Source: Acidobacteriota bacterium
GTDB lineage: Bacteria; Acidobacteriota; Terriglobia; Bryobacterales; Bryobacteraceae
NCBI GenBank assembly: GCA_018268715.1
Contig: JAFDVZ010000007.1
Span: 496,001 to 560,000 of the forward strand
DNA length: 64,000 nt
Reading direction: 5' to 3'
Shown: positions 42,953 to 52,219 of the stretch, one piece after another
Numbering within the stretch: the stretch's first letter is position 1
How the letters are laid out: each line of letters begins with the position of its first letter
Position numbers and translations under genes: made by a program
Notes under the pieces: model-generated
Databases searched by the model: none
Seen by the model: only the letters and a program-made list of their open reading frames with translations
What the model was told of the DNA's origin: nothing

Positions 42953-43361
42953 AGCAGAACCGATGCGCCTCCTCGTGCAGCGCCAGCGCCAGCGCCCGGT
43001 CATCCCCGGCCCGCACGCGGACCACCGGCGCCAGCGTCACCTCCACGAACTCGCCCGCCCCATCGGCCTGTTCCGCCATCACCCCGCGCGCCTCATCGCG
43101 GTAATCGAGCACGCTGACGCCCCGCGCGCTCGCCAGGTGCAGGTACCAGAGCATATGGCAGGCCGAAAGGCTCGCCACCAGCAACTCTTCCGGGTTATAC
43201 CGCGACGGATCCCCGCGAAAGGCCGGATCGCTCGACCCGTTGATCGCCGCCTTGCCCGGCGCGCTGATCCGATGGTCGCGCCGGTATCCCGTATAACTCC
43301 GCGTCCCATCGCCGTCGTTGCCCGTCCACTCCACCTCCATCCGATAGGTGTGCTGTTTCAT
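42897..43361 (-). CDS. OsmC-family peroxiredoxin-like protein
   Basis: 154 residues. [14 protein letters not shown], then [20 protein letters not shown] with the first conserved Cys and [17 protein letters not shown] with the second. These are the peroxidatic and resolving cysteines of OsmC/Ohr proteins, which reduce organic hydroperoxides. ATG 43361 starts the domain; the longer frame upstream is antisense to the DUF5131 gene. Convergent overlap of 56 nt with the exosortase-associated gene. Confidence 0.88.
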   Translation of the reverse strand: MKQHTYRMEVEWTGNDGDGTRSYTGYRRDHRISAPGKAAINGSSDPAFRGDPSRYNPEELLVASLSACHMLWYLHLASARGVSVLDYRDEARGVMAEQADGAGEFVEVTLAPVVRVRAGDDRALALALHEEAHRFCFIARSVKFEVKVEARVEG

Positions 43362-43419
43362 AGGGATCCCCCACCATAGCACCGCGCCCATCTCCAGGCA
43401 CAATAAGAATAGAGGGCGC

Positions 43420-44184
43420 ATGGGACTGAAATCGTCGATCGAATGGACCGAATCCACCTGGAATCCCGTCACGGGCTGCGACAAAATCAGCCCCGGCTGC
43501 GCCAACTGCTACGCCGAACGGATGGCGCGTCGTCTCAAGGCCATGGGACAGCCCAACTACGTGAACGGCTTCGAACTGGCCCTCCACGAAGGCGCCCTGG
43601 AACTCCCCCTGCGCTGGCGAAAACCCCAGCGCATCTTCGTCAACTCCATGAGCGACCTGTTCCATAAGGACGTCCCCCTCTCCTTCATCCGCCGGACCTT
43701 CGAGGTCATGCGCCAGGCCCACTGGCATCGCTTCCAGGTGCTCACCAAACGCTCCGAGCGCCTGGCTGAGCTGTCCGCTGAACTCGACTGGCCCGCCAAC
43801 GTCTGGATGGGCGTCAGCATCGAGAACGACCGTTACCGCCACCGCGCCGATCACCTCCGCCAAACCCCAGCGCGCGTGAAATTCCTGTCCATCGAGCCCC
43901 TGCTCGGCCCAATCCCCTCCCTGGACCTCACCGGTCTCCATTGGGTCATCGTCGGAGGCGAATCCGGCCCCGGCGCCCGCCCGATCCAGGAGGAATGGGT
44001 GCTCGAAATACAATCGGCCTGCCGCCTCCAGGGCGTCCCGTTCTTCTTCAAACAATGGGGCGGCGTCAACAAGAAAGCGTCGGGACGCCTGCTTCGCGGA
44101 CGGACCTACGACGAAATGCCCGTCGTCGAGGCGGCCCAATCCGAACCCGCCTGTGCGATCATTCCAGAAGGCCAATCCCGATGA
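43420..44184 (+). CDS. DUF5131 (phage Gp37/Gp68 family) protein
   Basis: 254 residues. Family start [20 protein letters not shown], with a three-Cys motif (C20, C27, C30 in [18 protein letters not shown]) that could bind an Fe-S cluster in the manner of radical SAM enzymes. Further family marks: [81 protein letters not shown]. The family is known from phages and mobile elements, often beside TcmP; no such partner is here. Function not established. ATG 43420 follows AGAGGG. Its stop overlaps the next start. Confidence 0.85.
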   Translation: MGLKSSIEWTESTWNPVTGCDKISPGCANCYAERMARRLKAMGQPNYVNGFELALHEGALELPLRWRKPQRIFVNSMSDLFHKDVPLSFIRRTFEVMRQAHWHRFQVLTKRSERLAELSAELDWPANVWMGVSIENDRYRHRADHLRQTPARVKFLSIEPLLGPIPSLDLTGLHWVIVGGESGPGARPIQEEWVLEIQSACRLQGVPFFFKQWGGVNKKASGRLLRGRTYDEMPVVEAAQSEPACAIIPEGQSR

Positions 44185-44693
44185 AAAAACTCCTGATCCT
44201 CGCCCCTCTCGCGCTGTCCCTGATGGCGCAAAGCAATCCGATCAGCACCGCCGTCAAGGCCAACTACACCGGCATCAAGAACAACCTCGTCAAGTCCGCC
44301 GACAAGATGCCGGAAGAGCTCTACTCCTTCAAGGCCACCGCCGACGTGCGCGGCTTCGGCCAGTTGATCGGCCACGTCGCCAACGCGGCCTACTCCTACT
44401 GCGCCGCCGCCGCCGGCGAAAAGAACCCCAACACCATCAACATCGAGAAGGAGAAGACCTCCAAGGCCGACCTCTCCCAGGCTCTCAAGGACGCCTTCGC
44501 CTTCTGCGACACCGTCTACGACGGCATGACCGACGCCAAGGGCGCCGAACTCGTCAAACGCGGGAACAATGAGGTTGCCCGGCTCGGCATCCTGGTCTCC
44601 AACAGCACCCACATGAACGAGCACTACGGCAACATCGTCACCTACATGCGCCTGAAGAACCTGGTGCCGCCCTCGAGCGAGCCCCGCAAGTAA
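44181..44693 (+). CDS. Secreted DinB-family protein
   Basis: 170 residues. Signal peptide ([17 protein letters not shown]), then a DinB four-helix bundle: [35 protein letters not shown], and [17 protein letters not shown]. The His residues in GHVAN and HMNEHY are the usual metal ligands. DinB-like proteins include thiol transferases; the substrate here is unknown. The ATG overlaps the DUF5131 stop by 4 nt. Confidence 0.85.
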   Translation: MKKLLILAPLALSLMAQSNPISTAVKANYTGIKNNLVKSADKMPEELYSFKATADVRGFGQLIGHVANAAYSYCAAAAGEKNPNTINIEKEKTSKADLSQALKDAFAFCDTVYDGMTDAKGAELVKRGNNEVARLGILVSNSTHMNEHYGNIVTYMRLKNLVPPSSEPRK

Positions 44694-44721
44694 ACCCCCG
44701 CAAGCAGACCAAGGAAACCCC

Positions 44722-45275
44722 GTGCCCAGACCCAATCGCGCGGCAGCCTCTACCTCGACGCAACCCGCGCCCGAGCCCTCGCCGCCCTGGCCGGCCTATC
44801 CCCCGCCCAGTGGGCCTTCAAGCCCTCTCCCGACCGTTGGTCCATCGCCGAGGTCCTCGAACACGTCAACGTCGTCCACGAACTCATCCTTGGCCCCGGG
44901 GCGGCCCAACTCGACGCCGCCCCCATCGCCCGGAATCCGGACGCCGCGCTCGTGGACGAAATCATCATGACCCGCTTCACGGACCGCGCTGCTCCCCGCT
45001 CCTCACCCGAGCCGGCCCTGCCCGCCTCCCGCTGGACGCCGGCCGAATCCGTCGAACGCCTGGAGCGCAACTGCGCCGCTCTGAAACACCGCCTCGAAAC
45101 CGCGCCCGGTCTGCGCGACCACATCTCGGACTCCCGCCCCCTCATCGCCATCACCAACGGGCAGTACAAAGTGATGGACGGGGTCGAATGGATCCTGGCC
45201 GCGGCGGCGCACATGGACCGCCACGTCCTCCAGATCCTTGAAATCAAGGCCGCTCCGGGATATCCGCCGGCCTGA
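44722..45275 (+). CDS. DinB-family protein, apparently frameshifted near its N terminus
   Basis: A GTG at 44722 with AAGGA 6 nt upstream begins MPRPNRA, but the DinB sequence lies in another frame from about 44748: LYLDATRARALAALAGLSPA, WSIAEVLEHVNVVHELIL, then on to ITNGQYKVMDGVEWILAAAA and HMDRHVLQILEI. That frame has no ATG, GTG or TTG before it until GTG 44952. A one-base loss between 44722 and 44748 explains this: a real mutation or an assembly error. If intact it would be about 185 residues, cytoplasmic, the second DinB in tandem. Confidence 0.6.
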
Positions 45276-45306
45276 GCGGGCGCCGCTGTCCATTTGGCCG
45301 AACCGC

Positions 45307-45312
45307 TATAAT
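45307..45312 (+). promoter_or_regulatory. TATAAT -10 box before the HEAT-repeat gene
   Basis: Consensus TATAAT 26 nt before the ATG at 45339; a GGGAGGA site lies between. No clear -35. Confidence 0.45.
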
Positions 45313-45338
45313 GCGGGGTGGAAGCCGGGAGGAACCCC

Positions 45339-46169
45339 ATGAATCGAAGCATTCTCTGGATCGTGGCCCTCTGCGCGACGCCGCTGCTCGCCCAACCGAA
45401 CGTAGCCGCCTGGGACGTGCTTAAGAAAGGCCTTGCCGACACGAATCCGGACCGCCGGAAGCAGGCCGTTTTGGCCATCGGCGCCATCGGTCCCGCGCCG
45501 GAGGTCGTGGAGCTGCTCACCCTCGCCCTGCGCGACAAGGACGTCACCATCCGCCAGACCGCCGCGGCCGAAATCGGCGACGCGAAAATCCGCCAGTGCA
45601 TTCCCGCCCTTCAGGCCGCCCTCAGCGACACGGGCGAGGTCGCCTTCACCGCCGCCCGCGCGCTGTGGGACATGGGCGATCGTAGCGGTCGCGAGATCTT
45701 CCAGGAAGTGGTCACCCACGAGCTCAAGGACACCACGGGATTTTTCGAAGGCGCCATCCGCGACGCCAAGTCCAAGATCCGCAATCCGAAATCGCTGGTG
45801 GGCATGGGGGTGATGGAAGCCTCCGGCGCCCTGCTAGGGCCCTTCTCCATGGGCATCACGCTGGCCCGGGACATGATGAAGGATAGCGGAGCCCCCACCC
45901 GCGCGCTGTCGTTCACCTCGCTGTCCCAGGATTGCGACGCCCGCGCCGCCCAGCTCATGGAGTGGGCCCTCACCGCCGACAAGAACAACTTCGCCAAGGC
46001 CGCCGCCGCCAAGGCGCTGGGCCGCTGCGGCAATCTCAGCTCGGTGGACAAGCTCATGCGCCTGCTTGCCTCCGACAATGAAGCCGTCCGCTACATGGCC
46101 GCGTCCTCGGTCGTTCGGATCACGCTCGAGAAGGGTCCCCGGACCGCCGCCGCCAACGGCGGGGAGTAG
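45339..46169 (+). CDS. Secreted HEAT-repeat protein
   Basis: 276 residues. Signal peptide (MNRSILWIVALCATPLLAQP), then HEAT-like helical pairs (DTNPDRRKQAVLAIGAIGPA; ALRDKDVTIRQTAAAEIGDA; SDTGEVAFTAARALWDMGD), a non-repeat insert with GVMEASGALLGPFSMGI, and two more repeats (NNFAKAAAAKALGRCGNLSS; ASDNEAVRYMAASSVVRI). A scaffold for protein contacts in the periplasm; partner unknown. The ATG at 45339 has GGGAGGA upstream. Confidence 0.82.
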   Translation: MNRSILWIVALCATPLLAQPNVAAWDVLKKGLADTNPDRRKQAVLAIGAIGPAPEVVELLTLALRDKDVTIRQTAAAEIGDAKIRQCIPALQAALSDTGEVAFTAARALWDMGDRSGREIFQEVVTHELKDTTGFFEGAIRDAKSKIRNPKSLVGMGVMEASGALLGPFSMGITLARDMMKDSGAPTRALSFTSLSQDCDARAAQLMEWALTADKNNFAKAAAAKALGRCGNLSSVDKLMRLLASDNEAVRYMAASSVVRITLEKGPRTAAANGGE

Positions 46170-46353
46170 TACTCGATTCCCGGCTCTTCCGGACGCCCGG
46201 CGAGCGCGAAGGCGTGATACCGTAGGAGCCGATGAGGGGTGGCGAAGGACGGGTTGCGGACCCCAGGTACTAGACTTACTTTTGCCGTAAGGCTATTTGT
46301 GACCGCCCTTGCCGCTAATCCTTTTCTGTCAGCTAACCGATACTTGAGGGTGT

Positions 46354-46725
46354 ATGCTTGATCGGCGCATAGAAACGAGAATGCTCTGCGCGGATTTGGT
46401 CGACCTCCATTGGAAGGACCAATCCGGCAAGTCTCGTCGCGTCGTCGCCAATCTGGAAGACATCTCGGCGTCCGGCGCCTGCGTCCAGCTTGACAAGCCG
46501 CTCGCCCTGGGCGCAAAGGTCCGGCTGACGCATCCGAAGGGCGAACTCACCGGCGTCATTCGATACTGCGTTTTTCGGGAGATCGGGTACTTTCTGGGGG
46601 TCGAGTTCGACGCCGACTGCCGCTGGTCGATGAACGATTACCGCCCACAGCATCTGCTCGATCCGCGGCGCATGGTGCGGGAGCGTACGGAGGCCTCCAA
46701 GGTCGCCAGCTCCCAGATCAACTGA
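46354..46725 (+). CDS. PilZ-domain protein
   Basis: 123 residues. RxxxR at R5-R9 (LDRRIETR) and DxSxxG at D36-G41 (LEDISASGACVQLD) are the c-di-GMP-binding motifs of PilZ. The remaining strands fit (ALGAKVRLTHPKGELTGVIR; GYFLGVEFDADC). It is likely a c-di-GMP effector acting in the cytoplasm. Start 9 nt after a GATACT and 3 nt after GAGGG. Its end overlaps the convergent GNAT gene by 8 nt. Confidence 0.85.
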   Translation: MLDRRIETRMLCADLVDLHWKDQSGKSRRVVANLEDISASGACVQLDKPLALGAKVRLTHPKGELTGVIRYCVFREIGYFLGVEFDADCRWSMNDYRPQHLLDPRRMVRERTEASKVASSQIN

Positions 46726-47521
46726 TCACGCGCAGCTTGTTCTGGACCACCGGGTCGGCTCGTTGCAGCCGCCGCCTCAGCTTTCCGGTCGCCGAGTGAT
46801 GAACCAGGTGCGTCAGCACGTTGTCGCCGCGGCACACCACGAACGTGCCGAACGGCGAAGGCGCCTCCCGCCGCACCTCCTCGGCCGACGCCAGGTTCCT
46901 CGCCGCCACCCGCATTCCCCGCTCGTCGCCCATCTGGCCCAACTGCTCCAGGCCGTCGTATACGTACGGGCACTGATGCGTGTAGAACACGGTGACGTCG
47001 TTCCCGGGCGCGGCATCCGGCGCCGCGCCGCCCCCGGTAAATCGGGGATCCGGAGCGCGCCGGTGAAACTTCAGCGTCACCAGGTCCACCCCCGGCGGAC
47101 ACGTATTCAGCAGTTGGAACCCGTTTTTCAAATAGAAGCCGGTGTCGCATAACCCGGTCTCGCCGATGGCGGTCACCGCCGCCACCCCGTGCATCTTCCG
47201 GTCGCGCGCCTCCCGGACACACTCCTCGAGCAGCGCCGTCCCGCATCCGCGCCCCTTTTCACGCCCCACCACCCACAGGCAGTGGACCACCATGTAGCCG
47301 GGCGCTTCGACGGCCCTCCAGGCGTACTCCCCGGGGATGTACTCGATGAACCCGTTCCCGCCGCCCACCGCCATCTTGATCCGCAGGCCTTCGCGGAAGC
47401 GGTCCTTCAGCCACGCCAGTTTCGCCTCGTAGCCCAGCGTGCCCCGCTTGGTCGCCGCGCAGAAGAAACCGGTTTCGTCGACATTGGACTCGGTGACGTC
47501 GATAATGTCGAACTTGGCCAT
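46718..47521 (-). CDS. GNAT acetyltransferase with YoaP-like C-terminal domain
   Basis: 267 residues. The GNAT part covers about 1-155 (MVVHCLWVVGREKGRGCGTA binds acetyl-CoA; GLCDTGFYLKNGFQLL). The C-terminal part (NDVTVFYTHQCPYVYDGLEQ, GMRVAARNLASAEEVRREAP, FGTFVVCRGDN) matches the YoaP-like thioredoxin-fold extension. Substrate unknown. TATACG lies 6 nt before the ATG, near the leaderless pattern. Confidence 0.82.
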   Translation of the reverse strand: MAKFDIIDVTESNVDETGFFCAATKRGTLGYEAKLAWLKDRFREGLRIKMAVGGGNGFIEYIPGEYAWRAVEAPGYMVVHCLWVVGREKGRGCGTALLEECVREARDRKMHGVAAVTAIGETGLCDTGFYLKNGFQLLNTCPPGVDLVTLKFHRRAPDPRFTGGGAAPDAAPGNDVTVFYTHQCPYVYDGLEQLGQMGDERGMRVAARNLASAEEVRREAPSPFGTFVVCRGDNVLTHLVHHSATGKLRRRLQRADPVVQNKLRVIS

Positions 47522-47563
47522 CGCTCCCGTATATCGCGTTTCACGCGATCTGTCCAGTACTGT

Positions 47564-48208
47564 TTATTTCCGGAACAGCTCCGGAAACGTTTTTTCCAGC
47601 TTATGCAGCTTCGGAAGCGAGTTCGCCACCACGTAGGGATGATCCGGATGGTGTGCGACAAAGTCCTGGTGATAGTCCTCGGCTGGATAGAAGGCTTTCA
47701 GTTCCGCCACCTGCGTCACAATCGGCTTCTTGAAGACGCCCGCACCGTCCAGTTGTTTGATGTAGGCTTCGGCCACCCGCTTCTGGTCCTCGTTGGCGTA
47801 GAAGATGGCGGAGCGATACTGCGTCCCCCAATCCGGCCCCTGCCGGTTCAGGGTGGTCGGATCGTGCGCCACCCCGAAGAAGACCTTGAGGATCGTCCCG
47901 TAGGAGATCTTCGCCGGGTCGAACGTCACCTGGATCGATTCGGCGTGTCCCGCCCGGCCGCTGCCCACCATCTCGTAATGGGCCGTCTCCCTGCTGCCCC
48001 CGGCGTAGCCGGAGATCACCTTTTTGACGCCGGCCACATGCTCGAAAACGGCTTCCGTACACCAGAAGCAGCCCCCCGCCAGCACCGCCGTCTGTTCGCC
48101 GGACGCTCTCGGCGCGTCCACCACCGGCGCCGGCAGCGGATTCATCGCCGCCAGCGCGGCGGCCGCTCCCAGCACGGCCGCCATTGCCATCTTGTTGATT
48201 CTGTTCAT
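47564..48208 (-). CDS. msrA: Secreted peptide methionine sulfoxide reductase MsrA
   Basis: 214 residues. Signal peptide (NRINKMAMAAVLGAAAALAA), then catalytic motif LAGGCFWCTEAVFEHV, then VKKVISGYAGG, YEMVGSGRAGHAESIQV, QGPDWGTQYRSAIFY and FYPAEDYHQDF. Reduces Met-S-sulfoxide in exported proteins. Start at ATG 48208, which opens the signal peptide. It is 13 nt downstream of msrB, forming a periplasmic repair operon. Confidence 0.93.
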   Translation of the reverse strand: MNRINKMAMAAVLGAAAALAAMNPLPAPVVDAPRASGEQTAVLAGGCFWCTEAVFEHVAGVKKVISGYAGGSRETAHYEMVGSGRAGHAESIQVTFDPAKISYGTILKVFFGVAHDPTTLNRQGPDWGTQYRSAIFYANEDQKRVAEAYIKQLDGAGVFKKPIVTQVAELKAFYPAEDYHQDFVAHHPDHPYVVANSLPKLHKLEKTFPELFRK

Positions 48209-48221
48209 CACCAGGCCCCTC

Positions 48222-48791
48222 TCAGGACTGCTCCCCACGCTTCTTGAAGTTCAGCGACACCGAGTTCATGCAGTAGCGCAAACCGGTCGGCTTCGGCCCG
48301 TCGTTGAACACGTGCCCCAGGTGCGCGTCGCAGCGCGCGCAGGTCACTTCGTCGCGCACCATCCCGTAGGAGCTGTCCGTCCCCACCGCCACGTTCTCCT
48401 TGGCGATCGGCTGCCAGAAACTCGGCCACCCTGAGCCCGATTCGTACTTGGTCTTCGAATCGAACAACGGCGTGCCACAGCAGATACAGTAGTAGACGCC
48501 GTCGTCGTGGTTGTTGGCATAGCGGCCGGTAAAGGCTCGCTCGGTGCCCTTGTGGCGCGTCACTTCGAATTCAGCCGCACTCAACTGCGACTTCCACTCC
48601 GCGTCGCTCTTCTTGATCTTTTCCACTTCGTTGACTCCCAGGCGGCGGCCGAACGGGTCGAACGCCGCGATTTTCACCGTCTTGGCCGCCGCCATCAGGC
48701 GCGGCGCTCCGCTCGCGAATCCCGCGAACGCTATTACGGAACGAAGACCGGCGCCCAGAGCCGACCTCCGTGTGATGGACGATTGTCGCAC
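48222..48791 (-). CDS. msrB: Tat-exported peptide methionine sulfoxide reductase MsrB
   Basis: 189 residues from GTG 48791 ([16 protein letters not shown], a Tat signal) with a GAGAGGG site just upstream; ATG 48821 is an alternative. The domain has zinc Cys pairs ([25 protein letters not shown]), [11 protein letters not shown], and the catalytic [11 protein letters not shown]. Reduces Met-R-sulfoxide, complementing msrA next to it. Both are exported, so the target is oxidised envelope or secreted proteins. Confidence 0.93.
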   Translation of the reverse strand: MRQSSITRRSALGAGLRSVIAFAGFASGAPRLMAAAKTVKIAAFDPFGRRLGVNEVEKIKKSDAEWKSQLSAAEFEVTRHKGTERAFTGRYANNHDDGVYYCICCGTPLFDSKTKYESGSGWPSFWQPIAKENVAVGTDSSYGMVRDEVTCARCDAHLGHVFNDGPKPTGLRYCMNSVSLNFKKRGEQS

Positions 48792-48889
48792 GGTTCCCTC
48801 TCTGCTTCTAAAATGCCCCATCCGTCGCGATTATTCCAGCCGCCCTGGGTGTAAATTGTAAGAGTCTCCACCAAAGCGAGGTGTTTCCC

Positions 48890-51800
48890 GTGCGCAAAAA
48901 CCTTTTCCTCTTCATCCTTACGATCGCCGCGTCCGCCTGGATGTCGCCCAGCCTCCACGCGGCCGGCACGCGCCTGTTGCGCACGCCCACCGTCAGTTCC
49001 ACCAGCATCGCCTTCGCCTACGCAAACAATATTTGGACGGTTCCCCGCGCCGGCGGCGCCGCCCGGCGTCTCACCAGCTTCCAGGGCCAGACCTCCAATC
49101 CCCAGTTCTCCCCCGACGGCAAGCGGATCGCCTTCAGCGCCGAATACGCCGGCAACGTCGACGTCTACGTCATCCCGGCCGAGGGCGGCGAGCCCGTGCG
49201 CCTCACCTGGCATCCCGGCCCCGACCTCGTGCAAGGCTGGACCCCCGACGGCAAGCGCATCCTGTTCGCCTCCACCCGCGCCACCGCCGCCCCCTCCCCG
49301 TCCCCCCGCTTCTGGACCGTCCCGGCCGAAGGCGGCGTCGAAGAGCCCCTCCCCCTGCCCCGCGGCTATCAGGGCAAACTCTCGCCCGACGGAACCCGCA
49401 TCGCCTACCGTATGAACACTTCCTGGGACGAGGAGCGCCGCAACTACCGCGGCGGCCAGAACCGCCCCATCTGGATCGTCGACCTGAAGTCCTTCGACCT
49501 GGTCTCCCCGCCCTGGACCGACTCCAAGGACGTCGACCCGGTCTGGGTCGGCGAAACCGTTTACTTCATCTCCGACCGCGACGGCGTAGCCAACGTTTGG
49601 AGCTACGAAACGCGCACAAAACGGCTCGTTCAGTGCACAAAATTCACCGATTTTGACGTCAAATCGCTCGGTTCCGGCGCCGGAATCGTCGTTTTTGAGC
49701 AGGCCGGATACATCCACGAACTCGACCAGAAATCCTCCCAACATGTTGTAAACATTACAGTTAATGGCGATTTCCCGTGGATGATGCCCCGCTGGCAGGA
49801 CGTAACCAGCCGGATGTCTACTTTATCGATTTCGCCCACCGGAAAACGCGTATTAGTGGAGTCTAGAGGCGAAATCTTCACCATTCCCGCCGAGAAGGGC
49901 GACGTCCGCAACCTCAGCCATTCCAGCAGTTCCGCCGAACACGACCCAGCCTGGTCGCCGGACGGCAAGTGGGTGTCCTACTTTAGCGATAAAAGCGGCG
50001 AATATCAGCTCGTAATCGAGTCCCAGGACGGCCTTTCCGCCCCCCGTGGCATCGCCCTCGCCAACGCCGGCCACTACTACACGCCGTCCTGGTCGCCCGA
50101 CTCGAAGAAACTGCTCTACACCGACACGAATCTGCACGTTTTGGTGCTCGATATCGCGTCTGGAAGGGCCAAAATCGTCGGAAATGACCCCTGGATGGTG
50201 CCAACTCGCACCCTGAATCCGGTCTGGAGCCCCGACTCGAAATGGGTGGCCTACTCGTCCCGTCTGAAGTCGTTGTACCATGCGATTTTCGTCGCCGACG
50301 CGGAAACGGGCGAGTCCCATCAGATCACTGATGGCCTGGCGGACGCCGTCTGGCCGGCTTGGGACGCAAGCGGTAAGTACCTTTGGTTTCTTGCATCTAC
50401 GGACTTCGGTCTGCGGTCGCAGTGGCTCGATATGACCTCCTACGACCACGACGAAACGTTCGGGCTGTACGCGGCGGTGATGAAGAAAGGCGATGCGAGC
50501 CCGCTGCCTCCGGAAAGCGACGAAGATCCCGGCGTCAGCGCCTCGCCCGCCCGTCCGGAGCGTCCCGCCGCCGCCCGCCCGGTCGAGCCGGTCCGAATCG
50601 ATTTCGACGGGATTGAGCAGCGCATCGTCTCCGTGCCCGGCGTCCCAGAACGGCAGTATTCGCAACTGAAGACCGGCGCCGCCGGGACCGTGTACTTCAT
50701 CGAATCGGAGCCTCAGCGCGGCCGCGGAGGCCCCACAACCGGCACGCTACACCGGTATCGCACGAGCGACCGTAAGACCGCGGTTTTCGCCAACGGCGTG
50801 GTGACCTACGATGTCAGCGCCGACGGCCATAAACTGGTCTACCGCACTGCGGGGCGCGGCGAGTCTCCCACGACTGCGCTGTTCCTGGTGGACGCCGACA
50901 AACAGCCGCCGACAGCCGGGCAGGGAAGGCTGAATTTCTCGCTTCGCATGTACCTGGAGCCGAAGGAGGAGTTCAAGCAGATCTTCAACGAAGGTTGGCG
51001 TAATCAGCGCGATTACCTGTACGTGAAGAACATGCACGGCGCTGACTGGCCCCGGATGCGGGAAGCCTACGGCGCGATGCTCCCTTCGGTGAACCATCGG
51101 GCCGATTTGAACTACCTGCTCGACATGATGGGCGCGGAAATCGCCATCGGCCATTCCTACGTTCGCGGCGGCGACATGCCGTCGGTTCCCACCTCGCCAA
51201 CCGGCCTGCTGGGCGCGGATTTCACGATCGAAAACGGACGGTATCGCATCGCCCGCATCTATGACAACGAGAGCTGGAATCCGGATCTGCGCGCGCCGCT
51301 CGCCGGCCCCGGCATCGATGTGGCGGTGGGCGATTACGTTGTCGCCATCAACGGCGTCGAACTGCGGGCGCCGGACAATATCTACCGTCTGCTCGACGGC
51401 ACGGCGAACCGGCAGATCCAGATCAGCGTGAACAACCGGCCGGCGCTCGAAGGAGCGCGGAACGTGACGGTGACGCCAGTGCCGAGCGAGCAGACGCTGC
51501 GCACGCGCGCCTGGGTGGAGGCGAACCGTCGGATGGTCGACAAGCTATCGGGGGGCAAGCTCGCCTACGTCTACCTGCCCAACACGGGTCAGCCCGGCTA
51601 CACGAGTTTCAACCGTTATTACTTCTCGCAGCAGGACAAGCAGGGCGCGATCATCGACGAGCGGTTCAATGGCGGCGGATCGGCGGCCGATTACATCATC
51701 GACGTGCTCCAGCGCGATTTCGACGGGTACTTCAACAACGTGGCTGGCGACCGCTATCCGTTCACCAGTCCGTCGGGCGGCATCTGGGGCCCGAAGGTCA

Positions 51801-52198
51801 TGATCGTGAATGAAATGGCCGGTTCGGGCGGCGACCTGATGCCGTGGATGTTCAAGCATCGCAAGATCGGTCTTCTGGTTGGCAAGCGCACGTGGGGCGG
51901 CCTGGTGCATACGGCCGATACGCCCGTGCTGGTCGACGGCGGGACGATGATCGCGCCGCGCGGCGGTTTCTTCACGCGGGAAGGCAGGTGGGCGGTGGAG
52001 AACGAGGGCACGGCGCCGGACATCGACGTCGAGAACTGGCCCAAGGACATGATCGCCGGGCGCGATCCGCAATTGGAGCGCGCCGTGGCCGAGGCTTTGC
52101 GGATGTTGAAGGATAAGCCGGTTGAGCGGATGGCGACCGAGCCCGCGCCGCCGACGTGGGGCCAGCGAAAGACGCCGCTCACGCCGCCAGTCAACTGA
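48890..52198 (+). CDS. Secreted tricorn-like S41-family protease
   Basis: 1102 residues from GTG 48890, chosen for AGCGAGGTG 6 nt upstream (GTG 48881 is the alternative). Signal peptide (KNLFLFILTIAASAWMSPSL), then two beta-propellers of WD40/TolB-like blades (NPQFSPDGKRIAFSAEYAGN; DPAWSPDGKWVSYFSDKSGE; PVWSPDSKWVAYSSRLKSL). A C1-type helical domain (FNEGWRNQRDYLYVKNMHGA, NHRADLNYLLDMMG) follows, then PDZ (GDYVVAINGVELRAPDNI) and the S41 core with Ser979 in VNEMAGSGGDLMPWMF. Degrades peptides; the exported form is common in soil bacteria. Confidence 0.92.
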   Translation: MRKNLFLFILTIAASAWMSPSLHAAGTRLLRTPTVSSTSIAFAYANNIWTVPRAGGAARRLTSFQGQTSNPQFSPDGKRIAFSAEYAGNVDVYVIPAEGGEPVRLTWHPGPDLVQGWTPDGKRILFASTRATAAPSPSPRFWTVPAEGGVEEPLPLPRGYQGKLSPDGTRIAYRMNTSWDEERRNYRGGQNRPIWIVDLKSFDLVSPPWTDSKDVDPVWVGETVYFISDRDGVANVWSYETRTKRLVQCTKFTDFDVKSLGSGAGIVVFEQAGYIHELDQKSSQHVVNITVNGDFPWMMPRWQDVTSRMSTLSISPTGKRVLVESRGEIFTIPAEKGDVRNLSHSSSSAEHDPAWSPDGKWVSYFSDKSGEYQLVIESQDGLSAPRGIALANAGHYYTPSWSPDSKKLLYTDTNLHVLVLDIASGRAKIVGNDPWMVPTRTLNPVWSPDSKWVAYSSRLKSLYHAIFVADAETGESHQITDGLADAVWPAWDASGKYLWFLASTDFGLRSQWLDMTSYDHDETFGLYAAVMKKGDASPLPPESDEDPGVSASPARPERPAAARPVEPVRIDFDGIEQRIVSVPGVPERQYSQLKTGAAGTVYFIESEPQRGRGGPTTGTLHRYRTSDRKTAVFANGVVTYDVSADGHKLVYRTAGRGESPTTALFLVDADKQPPTAGQGRLNFSLRMYLEPKEEFKQIFNEGWRNQRDYLYVKNMHGADWPRMREAYGAMLPSVNHRADLNYLLDMMGAEIAIGHSYVRGGDMPSVPTSPTGLLGADFTIENGRYRIARIYDNESWNPDLRAPLAGPGIDVAVGDYVVAINGVELRAPDNIYRLLDGTANRQIQISVNNRPALEGARNVTVTPVPSEQTLRTRAWVEANRRMVDKLSGGKLAYVYLPNTGQPGYTSFNRYYFSQQDKQGAIIDERFNGGGSAADYIIDVLQRDFDGYFNNVAGDRYPFTSPSGGIWGPKVMIVNEMAGSGGDLMPWMFKHRKIGLLVGKRTWGGLVHTADTPVLVDGGTMIAPRGGFFTREGRWAVENEGTAPDIDVENWPKDMIAGRDPQLERAVAEALRMLKDKPVERMATEPAPPTWGQRKTPLTPPVN

Positions 52199-52219
52199 CA
52201 TAATGGAGTTTCACATCCT

